Assembly (NCBI GenBank): GCA_964590315.1
Contig: CAZPVS010000015.1
Span: forward strand, 1-26,348
Origin: JALRHH01 sp964590315
GTDB lineage: Bacteria > Patescibacteriota > Saccharimonadia > Saccharimonadales > JALRHH01
DNA length: 26,348 nucleotides
Direction of reading: 5' to 3'
Shown one piece after another: positions 20,948 to 26,348 of this stretch (the first letter of the stretch is position 1; each line of letters begins with the position of its first letter). A program made the position numbers and the translations under genes. The notes under the pieces are model-generated. The model had not been told where the DNA came from and searched no databases. It saw only the letters and a program-made list of their open reading frames with translations.

Positions 20948-21080
20948 TATAATGTAAGCACAACTTATTAAAGTGACCCCGCAATACAATGCGTACGTAA
21001 CCCTAGGTCACGAGTTACTGTTAGAGAGGCAATACAATGCCAAGGCTATCAGCTAAATTAGCTGGTAGCCATTTATTTTT
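20948..21080 (+). ncRNA. Structured leader RNA of element A with duplicated hairpin loops
   Basis: TATAAT at 20948-20953 starts a transcript near 20960. It contains GTGACC/GGTCAC (20973-20978, 21006-21011) enclosing CGCA-ATACAA-TGCG (20980-20993), then GGCA-ATACAA-TGCC (21028-21041) with the identical loop. A 13+1+13 near-perfect palindrome follows (21044-21070) and then ATTTATTTTT, a terminator. Both loops contain an ATG: the first opens a 3-codon frame (M-R-T), the second, after GAGAGG, a 29-codon frame. It may be an attenuator or a small regulatory RNA ahead of the 57-aa gene and the recombinase. Confidence 0.5.
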
Positions 21081-21106
21081 GGCCACAGCTCGTGAGGCTA
21101 AGAGCT

Positions 21107-21280
21107 ATGTCATCAAAAGGGATTAACAAAACTAAAATTACTCGGTCGGCTAGTGATGGTAAACCGAGCAGCCTGGTAAAGTTAGTCGATGTACTACAGA
21201 GTATCGATACTACAAACAAACTTGCCAAGTTAAACGCTACCACTATTAGCGACAATAACGGCGGTCGGATTATTCTATAA
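21107..21280 (+). CDS. 57-residue protein with conserved LNxTTISDNNGGRIxL end (element A)
   Basis: ATG 21107 gives exactly 57 aa; GTG 21092 would add five. Its counterpart in element B also has exactly 57 aa, and the two align without gaps, with the last ~19 residues nearly identical (L-A-x-L-N-x-T-T-I-S-D-N-N-G-G-R-I-x-L) and a Leu-rich helix before (SLVKLVDVLQSID). Most base differences in the conserved part are synonymous, so selection acts on the protein. The stop codon overlaps the -10 box of the recombinase gene. Unknown family; a recombination directionality factor or recombinase partner is a guess from position. Confidence 0.7.
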   Translation: MSSKGINKTKITRSASDGKPSSLVKLVDVLQSIDTTNKLAKLNATTISDNNGGRIIL

Positions 21281-21281
21281 T
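21276..21281 (+). promoter_or_regulatory. -10 box of the element A recombinase
   Basis: TATAAT with 6 nt to the ATG at 21288, overlapping the stop codon of the 57-aa gene; leaderless start expected. Confidence 0.5.
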
Positions 21282-21287
21282 GACCGT

Positions 21288-22991
21288 ATGAGTGACCAGA
21301 AGCTGACAGACCTGACTAAGCTACGATACGTACTGTATGCCCGTAAATCGACTGAGGACGAAAACCGTCAAGTCCGCTCGATTGACGACCAAATCACCGA
21401 CTGCGAAAAGTTAGCCAAAGAACTTGGTTTGCACATTGTCGACACCGTTAAAGAGACCAAATCGGCTAAGAAACCCAACCAGCGGCCGTTATTTACAAAG
21501 GTGTTACAGGACATTGAAGCCAAAAAGTACGACGCCATACTGTGCTGGCACCCCGACCGCCTGTGCCGCAATATGCTCGAAGGTGGTCAGATTATCAATA
21601 TGCTGGACGAAGGCACACTCACCGACATACGCTTTCACAGCCACCAGTTCAGTAACGACGCTAATGGCAAGATGCTACTCGGTATGCTGTTCGTGTTCTC
21701 TAAGCAATACTCTGACGACCTATCGGCGAAAGTCAGCCGTGGCGTCAAAGGCAACTTTAGCGAGGGAAAGTCGGCGGGTACCCCGAAGTTCGGCTACACC
21801 CGTGATGAAAAGACAGGCTTATACGAGCCGAACGAACACTTCGAGCTTGTGCAAACTGCCTGGCATAAACGAGCGGCTGGCGAGAGCCTAGAGGCCGTCA
21901 CAAAGTATCTGGTCGACAGTGGCTATCAGCGTGTTACGAAGCCCCGTAAAGGCGTCTCTCGCACCATAAAACCTCGTAAAAGTACCGTCGGTAAGATGTT
22001 CAAAGACCCGTTTTACTTCGGCGTCCTCGTCCAAGCTAATCAGAACGTCGACCTGCGAACGGTCTACGATTTTCAGCCAATGGTCGACGAAGACACCTTT
22101 AATCAAGTCCAAACCCTTAGCTATGGCCGTACCAAGGATAAGTTCACCACTAAGCGAGTGACCTTTTACCCACTACACGCCTTCGTATACTGCGACATCT
22201 GTAAAAGTGATAAACATATGTACGTCGGTAAGAATAAAAGCGGTGGCGGTCACTACAAGCTGACCTACCGCTGCGACAACCCAGCCTGTACCCGCAAACC
22301 GAAGTCGATGGCGGCAAGCAAAGTCTTTAACTCTATTTACGAGCGACTGGAAAGGCTCGAACTAACCGACGCTGCTTATGGCCGCTATAGCCAAGAGTTA
22401 GACAGTATGACCGATGAGAAACTCGTCGAAATCAAAAGCCAAATCCTTAGCCTTCGTGGTGGCCTAACGCACGTCAGAAAAGAAATCGAAGACCGTGCTT
22501 TAGCTATCGGCACTACTGCTAAGACCTCACCTATCTACAAGGCCAACGAGAAGCGTATCAGCGAACTATCGATACAAGTAACAGATACTGAGCAGCAGAT
22601 TACCAAGCTCGAAGCTAAAGTCGCTAACCCGCACCAAATCAAACTGACCAAAGCCGAGTTTTTGAACGTGGTAAAAACAGCGTCTGACAAGATGAAAGCT
22701 GGCTCGGCGGTCGAAAAAGACGCTTTAGCCCGCATTTTATTTTTGAACGTACGTGTTAATAACGAAAAAGTAGTCGATTTCATCTGGAGAGAGCCGTTTG
22801 CAACACTCGTAAAATCACTTGAAATATCACCTGGTCGAGTTGGAGCGATTAACCTTGAACAGCTAGACCTACTCCTTAACTCACTTAAAACCTACTGGGA
22901 TTATACCAATCAAAAGAGCTTTTTGGCGGAAATCAAAGCCACGCCTACCACAACTAAAAGGGCGGAAAATGAACTTGCTTATGAGCTGTAA
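21288..22991 (+). CDS. Large serine recombinase of element A (C-terminus chimeric)
   Basis: 567 aa. Resolvase domain with nucleophile Ser21 in YVLYARKSTED, then R-S-I-D-D-Q, W-H-P-D-R-L-C-R-N and K-M-L-L-G-M-L-F. A Recombinase domain follows (~155-260; SAGTPKFGYTRD). Next are a zinc ribbon near residues 303-340 (Y-C-D-I-C and Y-R-C-D-N-P-A-C), a coiled coil (~370-460), and the end V-N-N-E-K-V-V-D-F. It catalyses integration and, with a directionality factor, excision. At codons 515-517 (P-G-R) it contains the attachment core. The 50 residues after that belong, by position, to the left end of element B, so the present C-terminus is inferred to be a fusion of A's body and B's tail. Confidence 0.92.
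   Translation: MSDQKLTDLTKLRYVLYARKSTEDENRQVRSIDDQITDCEKLAKELGLHIVDTVKETKSAKKPNQRPLFTKVLQDIEAKKYDAILCWHPDRLCRNMLEGGQIINMLDEGTLTDIRFHSHQFSNDANGKMLLGMLFVFSKQYSDDLSAKVSRGVKGNFSEGKSAGTPKFGYTRDEKTGLYEPNEHFELVQTAWHKRAAGESLEAVTKYLVDSGYQRVTKPRKGVSRTIKPRKSTVGKMFKDPFYFGVLVQANQNVDLRTVYDFQPMVDEDTFNQVQTLSYGRTKDKFTTKRVTFYPLHAFVYCDICKSDKHMYVGKNKSGGGHYKLTYRCDNPACTRKPKSMAASKVFNSIYERLERLELTDAAYGRYSQELDSMTDEKLVEIKSQILSLRGGLTHVRKEIEDRALAIGTTAKTSPIYKANEKRISELSIQVTDTEQQITKLEAKVANPHQIKLTKAEFLNVVKTASDKMKAGSAVEKDALARILFLNVRVNNEKVVDFIWREPFATLVKSLEISPGRVGAINLEQLDLLLNSLKTYWDYTNQKSFLAEIKATPTTTKRAENELAYEL
22832..22839 (+). other. Attachment core at the A/B junction
   Basis: TGGTCGAG in the recombinase frame (x-x-T GGT CGA G), at the homologous protein position (I-S-P-G-R) to the core in recombinase B (I-S-N-G-R). 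The right flank matches attL at TGGTCGAGnnGnAGCGA. Confidence 0.6.
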
Positions 22992-23057
22992 CAGGGGTAA
23001 ATTATAGACTTAACTAAGATAAACGTAATGCGACTTGAACAGAGTAGTAGTAAGTAC

Positions 23058-23702
23058 TTAACGTGGAATGTCAGTTGCTCTTGCTAAGAAGTCTTGCAAG
23101 CCTCGTACTTCGTCGGGTGTAACAGGTTGGTTATTTAGTCCCATATCTTCTTCTAGACGTCCATTAGGAATGGAATCAGTAGTAAGGCTTTGTATATTAG
23201 CAAGTACGACACGTCCCATTTCCTCAAGAGTTTCGTCGCCTCTTAGCATTTTGGGTCCTTCTATTCCTAGCTCTCGTTCTTTACGCCTCTTAGCAGTAGC
23301 GTCCCCACCGTCCCAGCGTCTTACTGTTCCGTCGGCACCTAACCGATAGCTCCAATACTCACGTCCATAACCTTCGTCTATTCTTTGCAGGTTTATTTGT
23401 CTAGTAGTACGCTCACTGTCTCTGAAAGAAATACCATGCGTCTCATTATTTGGATCTCTCTGACCTCTATCCTCTAATGCGAGGGTATAGGTTTGTCCGT
23501 CTACCTCAATACGTCTTAACAGGTTAGCAGTAGGTCTGCCTTTAATAGATTCAAACTGCTTAACTTCGTCCATGCCTTGCAGCATTAAGTCATCAAACAA
23601 CCCGTTAAACGTCTGGGCGGTTTCTGCAAGCCGTTCAGTATCAACGGGTGGTCGTCCCTCTGTAGGTTCATAAAAGTTTGGGTAATTAGATGTTTCTGAC
23701 AT
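23058..23702 (-). CDS. Hypothetical cargo protein of element B, 214 aa
   Basis: Soluble, highly charged and acidic at the N-terminus (E-P-T-E-G-R-P-P-V-D-T-E-R-L). A central region of predicted beta strands (RRIEVDGQTYTLALEDRGQR, Y-G-R-E-Y-W-S-Y-R-L-G-A-D-G-T-V-R-R-W) is followed by helical ends. There is no signal peptide or membrane segment, and I do not recognise the family. A very good promoter lies directly upstream, so it is expressed from the integrated element. It could be a fitness or defence cargo, but nothing in the sequence shows this. Confidence 0.65.
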   Translation of the reverse strand: MSETSNYPNFYEPTEGRPPVDTERLAETAQTFNGLFDDLMLQGMDEVKQFESIKGRPTANLLRRIEVDGQTYTLALEDRGQRDPNNETHGISFRDSERTTRQINLQRIDEGYGREYWSYRLGADGTVRRWDGGDATAKRRKERELGIEGPKMLRGDETLEEMGRVVLANIQSLTTDSIPNGRLEEDMGLNNQPVTPDEVRGLQDFLARATDIPR

Positions 23703-23709
23703 AGGCTAC

Positions 23710-23738
23710 ATATTATCATACTTGTGCTTATTTGTCAA
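23710..23738 (-). promoter_or_regulatory. Consensus promoter of the 214-aa cargo gene
   Basis: TTGACA (23733-23738), 17-bp spacer, TAATAT (23710-23715), then 7 nt to the ATG. Transcription would begin at the start codon. It is the clearest leaderless promoter here because both boxes are near consensus. Confidence 0.7.
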
Positions 23739-23977
23739 ACTACTTCATGTAGCTTTATTTCGCAGATTATACTCTTTACTCACCTCCGATAAAAAGACCT
23801 GTCCTAGACTCTCCTAAGAGCCCACAGAGGGTATTTATAAACGGTTCATTATTCACCCTTGAAGTTACCCTAGTAGCCGTTTCCATCTCTTTTTCCCATA
23901 TTTTGACCCTCAACGCCGTTTTTCCGCAATACCTTATACATCTGACATCAAAACTCTTATAAACAGTACAAAAGCGA
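23739..23977. other. Non-coding stretch of element B with a repeat of the HTH upstream region
   Basis: No convincing gene. At 23919-23937 it contains TTTTCCGCAATACCTTA, which recurs as TTTCCGCATTACCTCTA around 24231-24249 just upstream of the HTH gene. The pair could be binding sites for that HTH protein or leftovers of a duplication. Confidence 0.35.
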
Positions 23978-24217
23978 CTAGTTAATCTGGAATGGTGTCA
24001 GAAAACTAAACACCACCTTATTCTGATTGCTGAGAGCTTCTTCCATCTTTTCTGCGAACACTTCATTACTTAAGTGGCGATAATATGTATCACGACTAAT
24101 TCCTGCATACCTACACGCCTCACTAATAGTGCTGTTGTGTTGGATCGAGTCAGCCAGCTTTATCATAACGGTGTAATTGACCTTAGAGGGTCTGCCCTCA
24201 GCTCTTTTGTATACCAT
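23978..24217 (-). CDS. Short HTH protein of element B, homologous to the element A HTH
   Basis: 79 aa from ATG 24217, chosen for AAAGGAG 6 nt upstream; longer in-frame starts run back through the divergent promoter. E-G-R-P-S-K-V near the start and TISEACRYAGISRDTYYRHL align with R-G-R-P-K-V and the HTH of the element A protein, and F-A-E-K-M-E-E-A matches F-A-D-T-M-A-K-A. After that the proteins diverge and this one stops ~110 residues earlier, with no recognisable remainder downstream. It is therefore either a short form or a truncation. It probably binds the element's own promoter region. Confidence 0.7.
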   Translation of the reverse strand: MVYKRAEGRPSKVNYTVMIKLADSIQHNSTISEACRYAGISRDTYYRHLSNEVFAEKMEEALSNQNKVVFSFLTPFQIN

Positions 24218-24280
24218 ATTTACTCCTTTTGTTTTCCGCATTACCTCTATTCTTATTATCTCAAAAACACCAATTTCAAC

Positions 24281-24309
24281 TTGACAATGCTTATGGTAAA
24301 GAGTATAAT
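24281..24309 (+). promoter_or_regulatory. Perfect consensus promoter in element B
   Basis: TTGACA, 17-bp spacer, TATAAT: every base matches the sigma70 consensus. It drives the structured leader, the 57-aa gene and possibly the recombinase, divergent from the HTH gene. Confidence 0.85.
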
Positions 24310-24315
24310 TAGTAG

Positions 24316-24364
24316 CATAGACCCCACCAAGAAATCCTCTCAGGAGGTTTTTGACATGGGGTCT
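24316..24364 (+). ncRNA. Structured leader RNA of element B
   Basis: AGACCCC (24319-24325) pairs with GGGGTCT (24358-24364) and encloses a smaller hairpin CCTC-TCAG-GAGG followed by TTTTT. The 3' arm of the inner hairpin is a perfect Shine-Dalgarno AGGAGG, 8 nt before ATG-GGG-TCT-TAA, a 3-codon frame. It holds the same place as the hairpin leader of element A. The stretch 24365-24483 after it has no clear gene. Confidence 0.45.
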
Positions 24365-24483
24365 TAACTTATTTACAGACTGCCATTCAAAAAACCTTAG
24401 CGAATTAATAACACCTATCGCACTGAGAACTCTTACGGGGGTGAAGAACTTAAAACACTTCACTGGTCAAAGAAAGACTAGGT

Positions 24484-24657
24484 GTGAGCAATAATGTTGT
24501 CCACGAAGTTGTATCAAACAAAAAAGCAAAACAAACAAACGAAGATGTCTTAGCCGACTGGTTAGAACTGCTTAAACAAGTAGACTTAAACAGTCCGCTT
24601 GCAGCCTTAAATGAAACTACAATCAGCGATAATAACGGAGGTCGTATAGAGCTGTAA
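24484..24657 (+). CDS. 57-residue protein with conserved LNxTTISDNNGGRIxL end (element B)
   Basis: GTG start, 57 aa. N-terminal half is polar (V-S-N-N-V-V-H-E-V-V, then Lys/Gln-rich), followed by an amphipathic helix DVLADWLELLKQVD and the conserved end L-A-A-L-N-E-T-T-I-S-D-N-N-G-G-R-I-E-L. The same length and aligned end as in element A, with mainly synonymous changes, make it a real gene although GTG-initiated and short. It lies 42 bp upstream of the recombinase. No similarity to a known family was recognised. Confidence 0.68.
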   Translation: MSNNVVHEVVSNKKAKQTNEDVLADWLELLKQVDLNSPLAALNETTISDNNGGRIEL

Positions 24658-24684
24658 AGAGTAGCAAATAGCCCTGTCCAAAGA

Positions 24685-24690
24685 TATAAT
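24685..24690 (+). promoter_or_regulatory. -10 box of the element B recombinase
   Basis: TATAAT with 9 nt to the ATG at 24700 and no Shine-Dalgarno. Confidence 0.5.
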
Positions 24691-24699
24691 AAGTGTGTT

Positions 24700-26313
24700 A
24701 TGTATCCAGACGAAGACGAGCCACAAGTAGACATTACAAAGCTACACTATGTGCTATATGCTCGTAAGTCTACAGACGATCCTAAGCGTCAAATACGCTC
24801 TATAAACGACCAAATAGATGAGTGTAAGCTGCTGGCTGAACGTAGCGGTATGCGGATCGTTAAAGTCCTCAAAGAGGAGAAGTCTGCCAAAGAACCCCAT
24901 AAACGCAAGGTCTTTGACGAGATGATGAGGGGTATCGAAAGTGGAAAATATGACGGTGTTGTAGCATGGAATCCCGACCGTCTAGCCCGCAATATGATTG
25001 AGGGTAGCCATATTCTTAATCTTATAGACAATGGTACGATACAAGACCTCAAGTTCGTTACCCATTACTTTACTAATGACGCAAGCGGTAAGATGTTGCT
25101 CGGTATATCGTTCGTTATGGCAGACTACTACTCCCGTAACTTATCGCAGAATGTAACCAGAGGTGTTAGAAAAGGTCTGAAAGAGGGCAAATCGTCAGGT
25201 ACACCTAAGCATGGCTATATAAGAGGTGAAGACGGAATTTATCGCCCAGATAATGAAAACGGTAGTAAGAACTTTGACCTCATCTGTGAAGCATGGGAAA
25301 TGCGTAAAGCTGGTAAATCGCTGGAGTCTATCGCTAAGCATATGAACGATAATGGCTACGCTCGTATCTATAAAGAAGGTGCTGAGAAAGCTGGACAAAA
25401 AGTTCTAATGACCGACAAAATACTAAGCGACAGGGTGTTCCCCGAACCGTTCTACTACGGTATTTTAATTCAAAAGGGCAAGCCAGTGGACCTACGGGAG
25501 CTAGAGGGCTACGACTTCACACCTGCAACAGATGAAGAAACCTACAATTACGTCCAAAGCCTTACGGGAAGACGCTCGACGGCACAAACCAAACGTAAGG
25601 TCTTCAAGCCTTTGGTTGAAATGGTCTACTGTGCGTACTGTAACGCTAAGATGTACCCTCAAACACCTAAGAGTGGTAAGAAGACCGAAACAAAAAGAAT
25701 CTTATCTTACCGTTGCGATAACCAGTATTGTCAGCGTAAAAATAAAGAACTTAAGCTCAGCCAATCTGTTAGAGGCATTGAGATATTTAAGTTCATGTAC
25801 GAAATGTTGGACAACGTAGAGGTCAATCGTGAGGACTACGACAAGCTCCGTCAACGCTTAGAAATACGCAATAAAGCTAAGGCACAAGACACTGCTGTCA
25901 AGATTCACTCTCTGCAAGGTGCTATCAAAAGTATAGACAGAGATGTGAACGAGCGAAGTCTTAAAATCATTAACCTTAAGAAGGACAGTCCAGTATATAA
26001 GAACAATGAGAAGTACATTGAAGAACAATCACTCAAAATGCAGGGCTTACAAGATGATGTAGAAAAGCTAAAGGAGGAAGCCACCGATCCAGACCAAGAC
26101 ATAATGAGCTTCGAGGAGTTCTTGAACATAGTAAATAACGCTGGAAAACTCCTTAGAGCAGCAGATGTTGGCTTGAAAGACAGAATTGCCCGCTTAATAT
26201 ACTTGAACGTGCGTGTAGACAGTGAAAAAGTGGTGGATTATCAGATGAGAGAGCCGTTCAAAACGTACTTCAAAACCCATAAAATCTCGAATGGTCGGGG
26301 TGACAGGACTTGA
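24700..26313 (+). CDS. Large serine recombinase of element B, ending inside tRNA-Pro
   Basis: 537 aa. Nucleophile Ser24 in YVLYARKSTDD, R-S-I-N-D-Q, W-N-P-D-R-L-A-R-N, the Recombinase domain (SSGTPKHGYIRG), zinc ribbon (Y-C-A-Y-C and Y-R-C-D-N-Q-Y-C), a long coiled coil and V-D-S-E-K-V-V-D-Y. It ends K-I-S-N-G-R-G-D-R-T: the last codons are read from the antisense strand of the tRNA-Pro 3' end, and the TGA stop lies in its T arm. Up to the core it is collinear with recombinase A. Rejoined at the core to the left end of element B it would carry 50 more residues (583 aa). The integrated enzyme is therefore probably a shortened form. Confidence 0.92.
   Translation: MYPDEDEPQVDITKLHYVLYARKSTDDPKRQIRSINDQIDECKLLAERSGMRIVKVLKEEKSAKEPHKRKVFDEMMRGIESGKYDGVVAWNPDRLARNMIEGSHILNLIDNGTIQDLKFVTHYFTNDASGKMLLGISFVMADYYSRNLSQNVTRGVRKGLKEGKSSGTPKHGYIRGEDGIYRPDNENGSKNFDLICEAWEMRKAGKSLESIAKHMNDNGYARIYKEGAEKAGQKVLMTDKILSDRVFPEPFYYGILIQKGKPVDLRELEGYDFTPATDEETYNYVQSLTGRRSTAQTKRKVFKPLVEMVYCAYCNAKMYPQTPKSGKKTETKRILSYRCDNQYCQRKNKELKLSQSVRGIEIFKFMYEMLDNVEVNREDYDKLRQRLEIRNKAKAQDTAVKIHSLQGAIKSIDRDVNERSLKIINLKKDSPVYKNNEKYIEEQSLKMQGLQDDVEKLKEEATDPDQDIMSFEEFLNIVNNAGKLLRAADVGLKDRIARLIYLNVRVDSEKVVDYQMREPFKTYFKTHKISNGRGDRT
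26292..26299 (+). other. attR, core at the tRNA-Pro 3' end
   Basis: TGGTCGGG; TGGTCG is shared with the other two cores and the following GG is tRNA sequence, while the two element-derived arms have AG. Confidence 0.6.
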
Positions 26314-26348
26314 ACCTGCGACCTCACGGCCCCCAGCCGTACGCGCTA
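26292..26348 (-). tRNA. tRNA-Pro (anticodon GGG), 5' part outside window
   Basis: Minus strand. Encoded CCA (26292-26294), discriminator A, acceptor 3' strand CACCCCG, T arm GCAGG-TTCAAGT-CCTGT, and anticodon loop CTGGGGG with GGG closed by TACGG/CCGTG. The D arm and 5' acceptor strand continue beyond the window. It is the integration target of the two elements. Confidence 0.92.

Larger units (their letters stand above)
19802..22831 (+). mobile_element. Integrative element A (~3.0 kb) in the tRNA-Pro 3' end
   Basis: Bounded by the core TGGTCGAG at 19802-19809 and at 22832-22839. It holds the separated recombinase tail, a DUF805 gene, an HTH gene, a structured RNA, a 57-residue protein and a large serine recombinase. 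Codon use in its genes leans to GAC, GTC and CGA compared with element B. It has no relaxase, replication or capsid gene. Its left end shares TGGTCGAGnnGnAGCGA with element B's left end, as expected for related attachment arms. Confidence 0.7.
22832..26299 (+). mobile_element. Integrative element B (~3.5 kb) in the tRNA-Pro 3' end
   Basis: Lies between the junction core and the core at the tRNA-Pro CCA end. Contents: recombinase tail (now fused to recombinase A), unknown 214-aa cargo, short HTH gene, promoter with structured leader, 57-aa protein and large serine recombinase. It is more AT-rich than element A. Same module order near the right end as element A. Confidence 0.7.

Noticed and set aside
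21037..21126. 29-codon leader frame after GAGAGG in element A
   Set aside because: Not listed as a gene because it runs through the terminator palindrome and its composition is not clearly protein-like; kept as part of the leader RNA.
24218..24463. N-terminal extension of the element B HTH protein
   Set aside because: It would run through a perfect promoter and the leader RNA; ATG 24217 has AAAGGAG at correct distance.
1..26348. UGA recoding as in Gracilibacteria/Absconditabacteria
   Set aside because: TGA closes several frames sensibly and conserved Gly and Trp positions use GGN and TGG; the standard bacterial code fits.
1..26348. CRISPR array or cas genes
   Set aside because: No regularly spaced repeats and no cas-like frames; the tRNA-tail copies occur only twice per locus.

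Overview
The window looks like a chromosome segment of a Patescibacteria/CPR bacterium, most likely Saccharibacteria (TM7). The reasons are compact, short genes, a full type IV pilus assembly cluster, a threonyl-tRNA synthetase without its TGS domain, an HTH protein with a nucleotidyltransferase-like C-terminus, many promoters lying 6-9 bases from the start codon, and TGA used as a stop. The taxonomic call is an inference from gene content.

Layout. 1-4733: type IV pilus genes (a pilin tail, prepilin peptidase, then four pilin-like genes in one overlapping operon ending in a large minor pilin with a PKD-like domain). 4740-5974 (minus): GIY-YIG protein and a Xer-type tyrosine recombinase in one operon. 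6000-9015: NDK, tRNA-Arg, a Nudix hydrolase, a PH-domain membrane protein and a parvulin-type foldase. 9026-9830: a tRNA cluster (Asp, Val, Thr, Gly); Asp and Thr, and in decayed form the upstream Arg, are followed by 125-180 bp structured segments that end in a copy of the tRNA's own 3' end. 9879-12264: membrane protein, processive family 2 glycosyltransferase and a second Nudix hydrolase. 12233-13990: nrdR, a 35-codon gene with its own promoter and terminator, DnaA-box-like sites, a small-RNA candidate, an unknown gene, and a T-box leader. 13990-18836: thrS, an alkyltransferase-like gene, miaA, an HTH regulator, an MBL-fold hydrolase, a SemiSWEET and bL28. 18960-19787: an M50 protease and a structured RNA of about 184 nt with a bidirectional terminator.

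19802-26299: two tandem mobile elements (A about 3.0 kb, B about 3.5 kb) inserted at the 3' end of tRNA-Pro. Each carries a cargo gene, a short HTH protein, a structured leader RNA, a 57-residue protein with a conserved C-terminus, and a large serine recombinase. The shared core TGGTCG occurs at the left end, at the A/B junction and at the tRNA. At the last two it lies inside the recombinase reading frame, at the Gly-Arg of an Ile-Ser-x-Gly-Arg motif. Rejoining the ends of A or of B in silico gives a longer uninterrupted recombinase with a different C-terminal tail. Integration would therefore exchange the recombinase C-terminus: B now ends on a stop codon supplied by the tRNA gene, and A ends on B's tail. 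This is the most unusual observation in the window.

All calls were made by reading the sequence; no database search or folding program was run.
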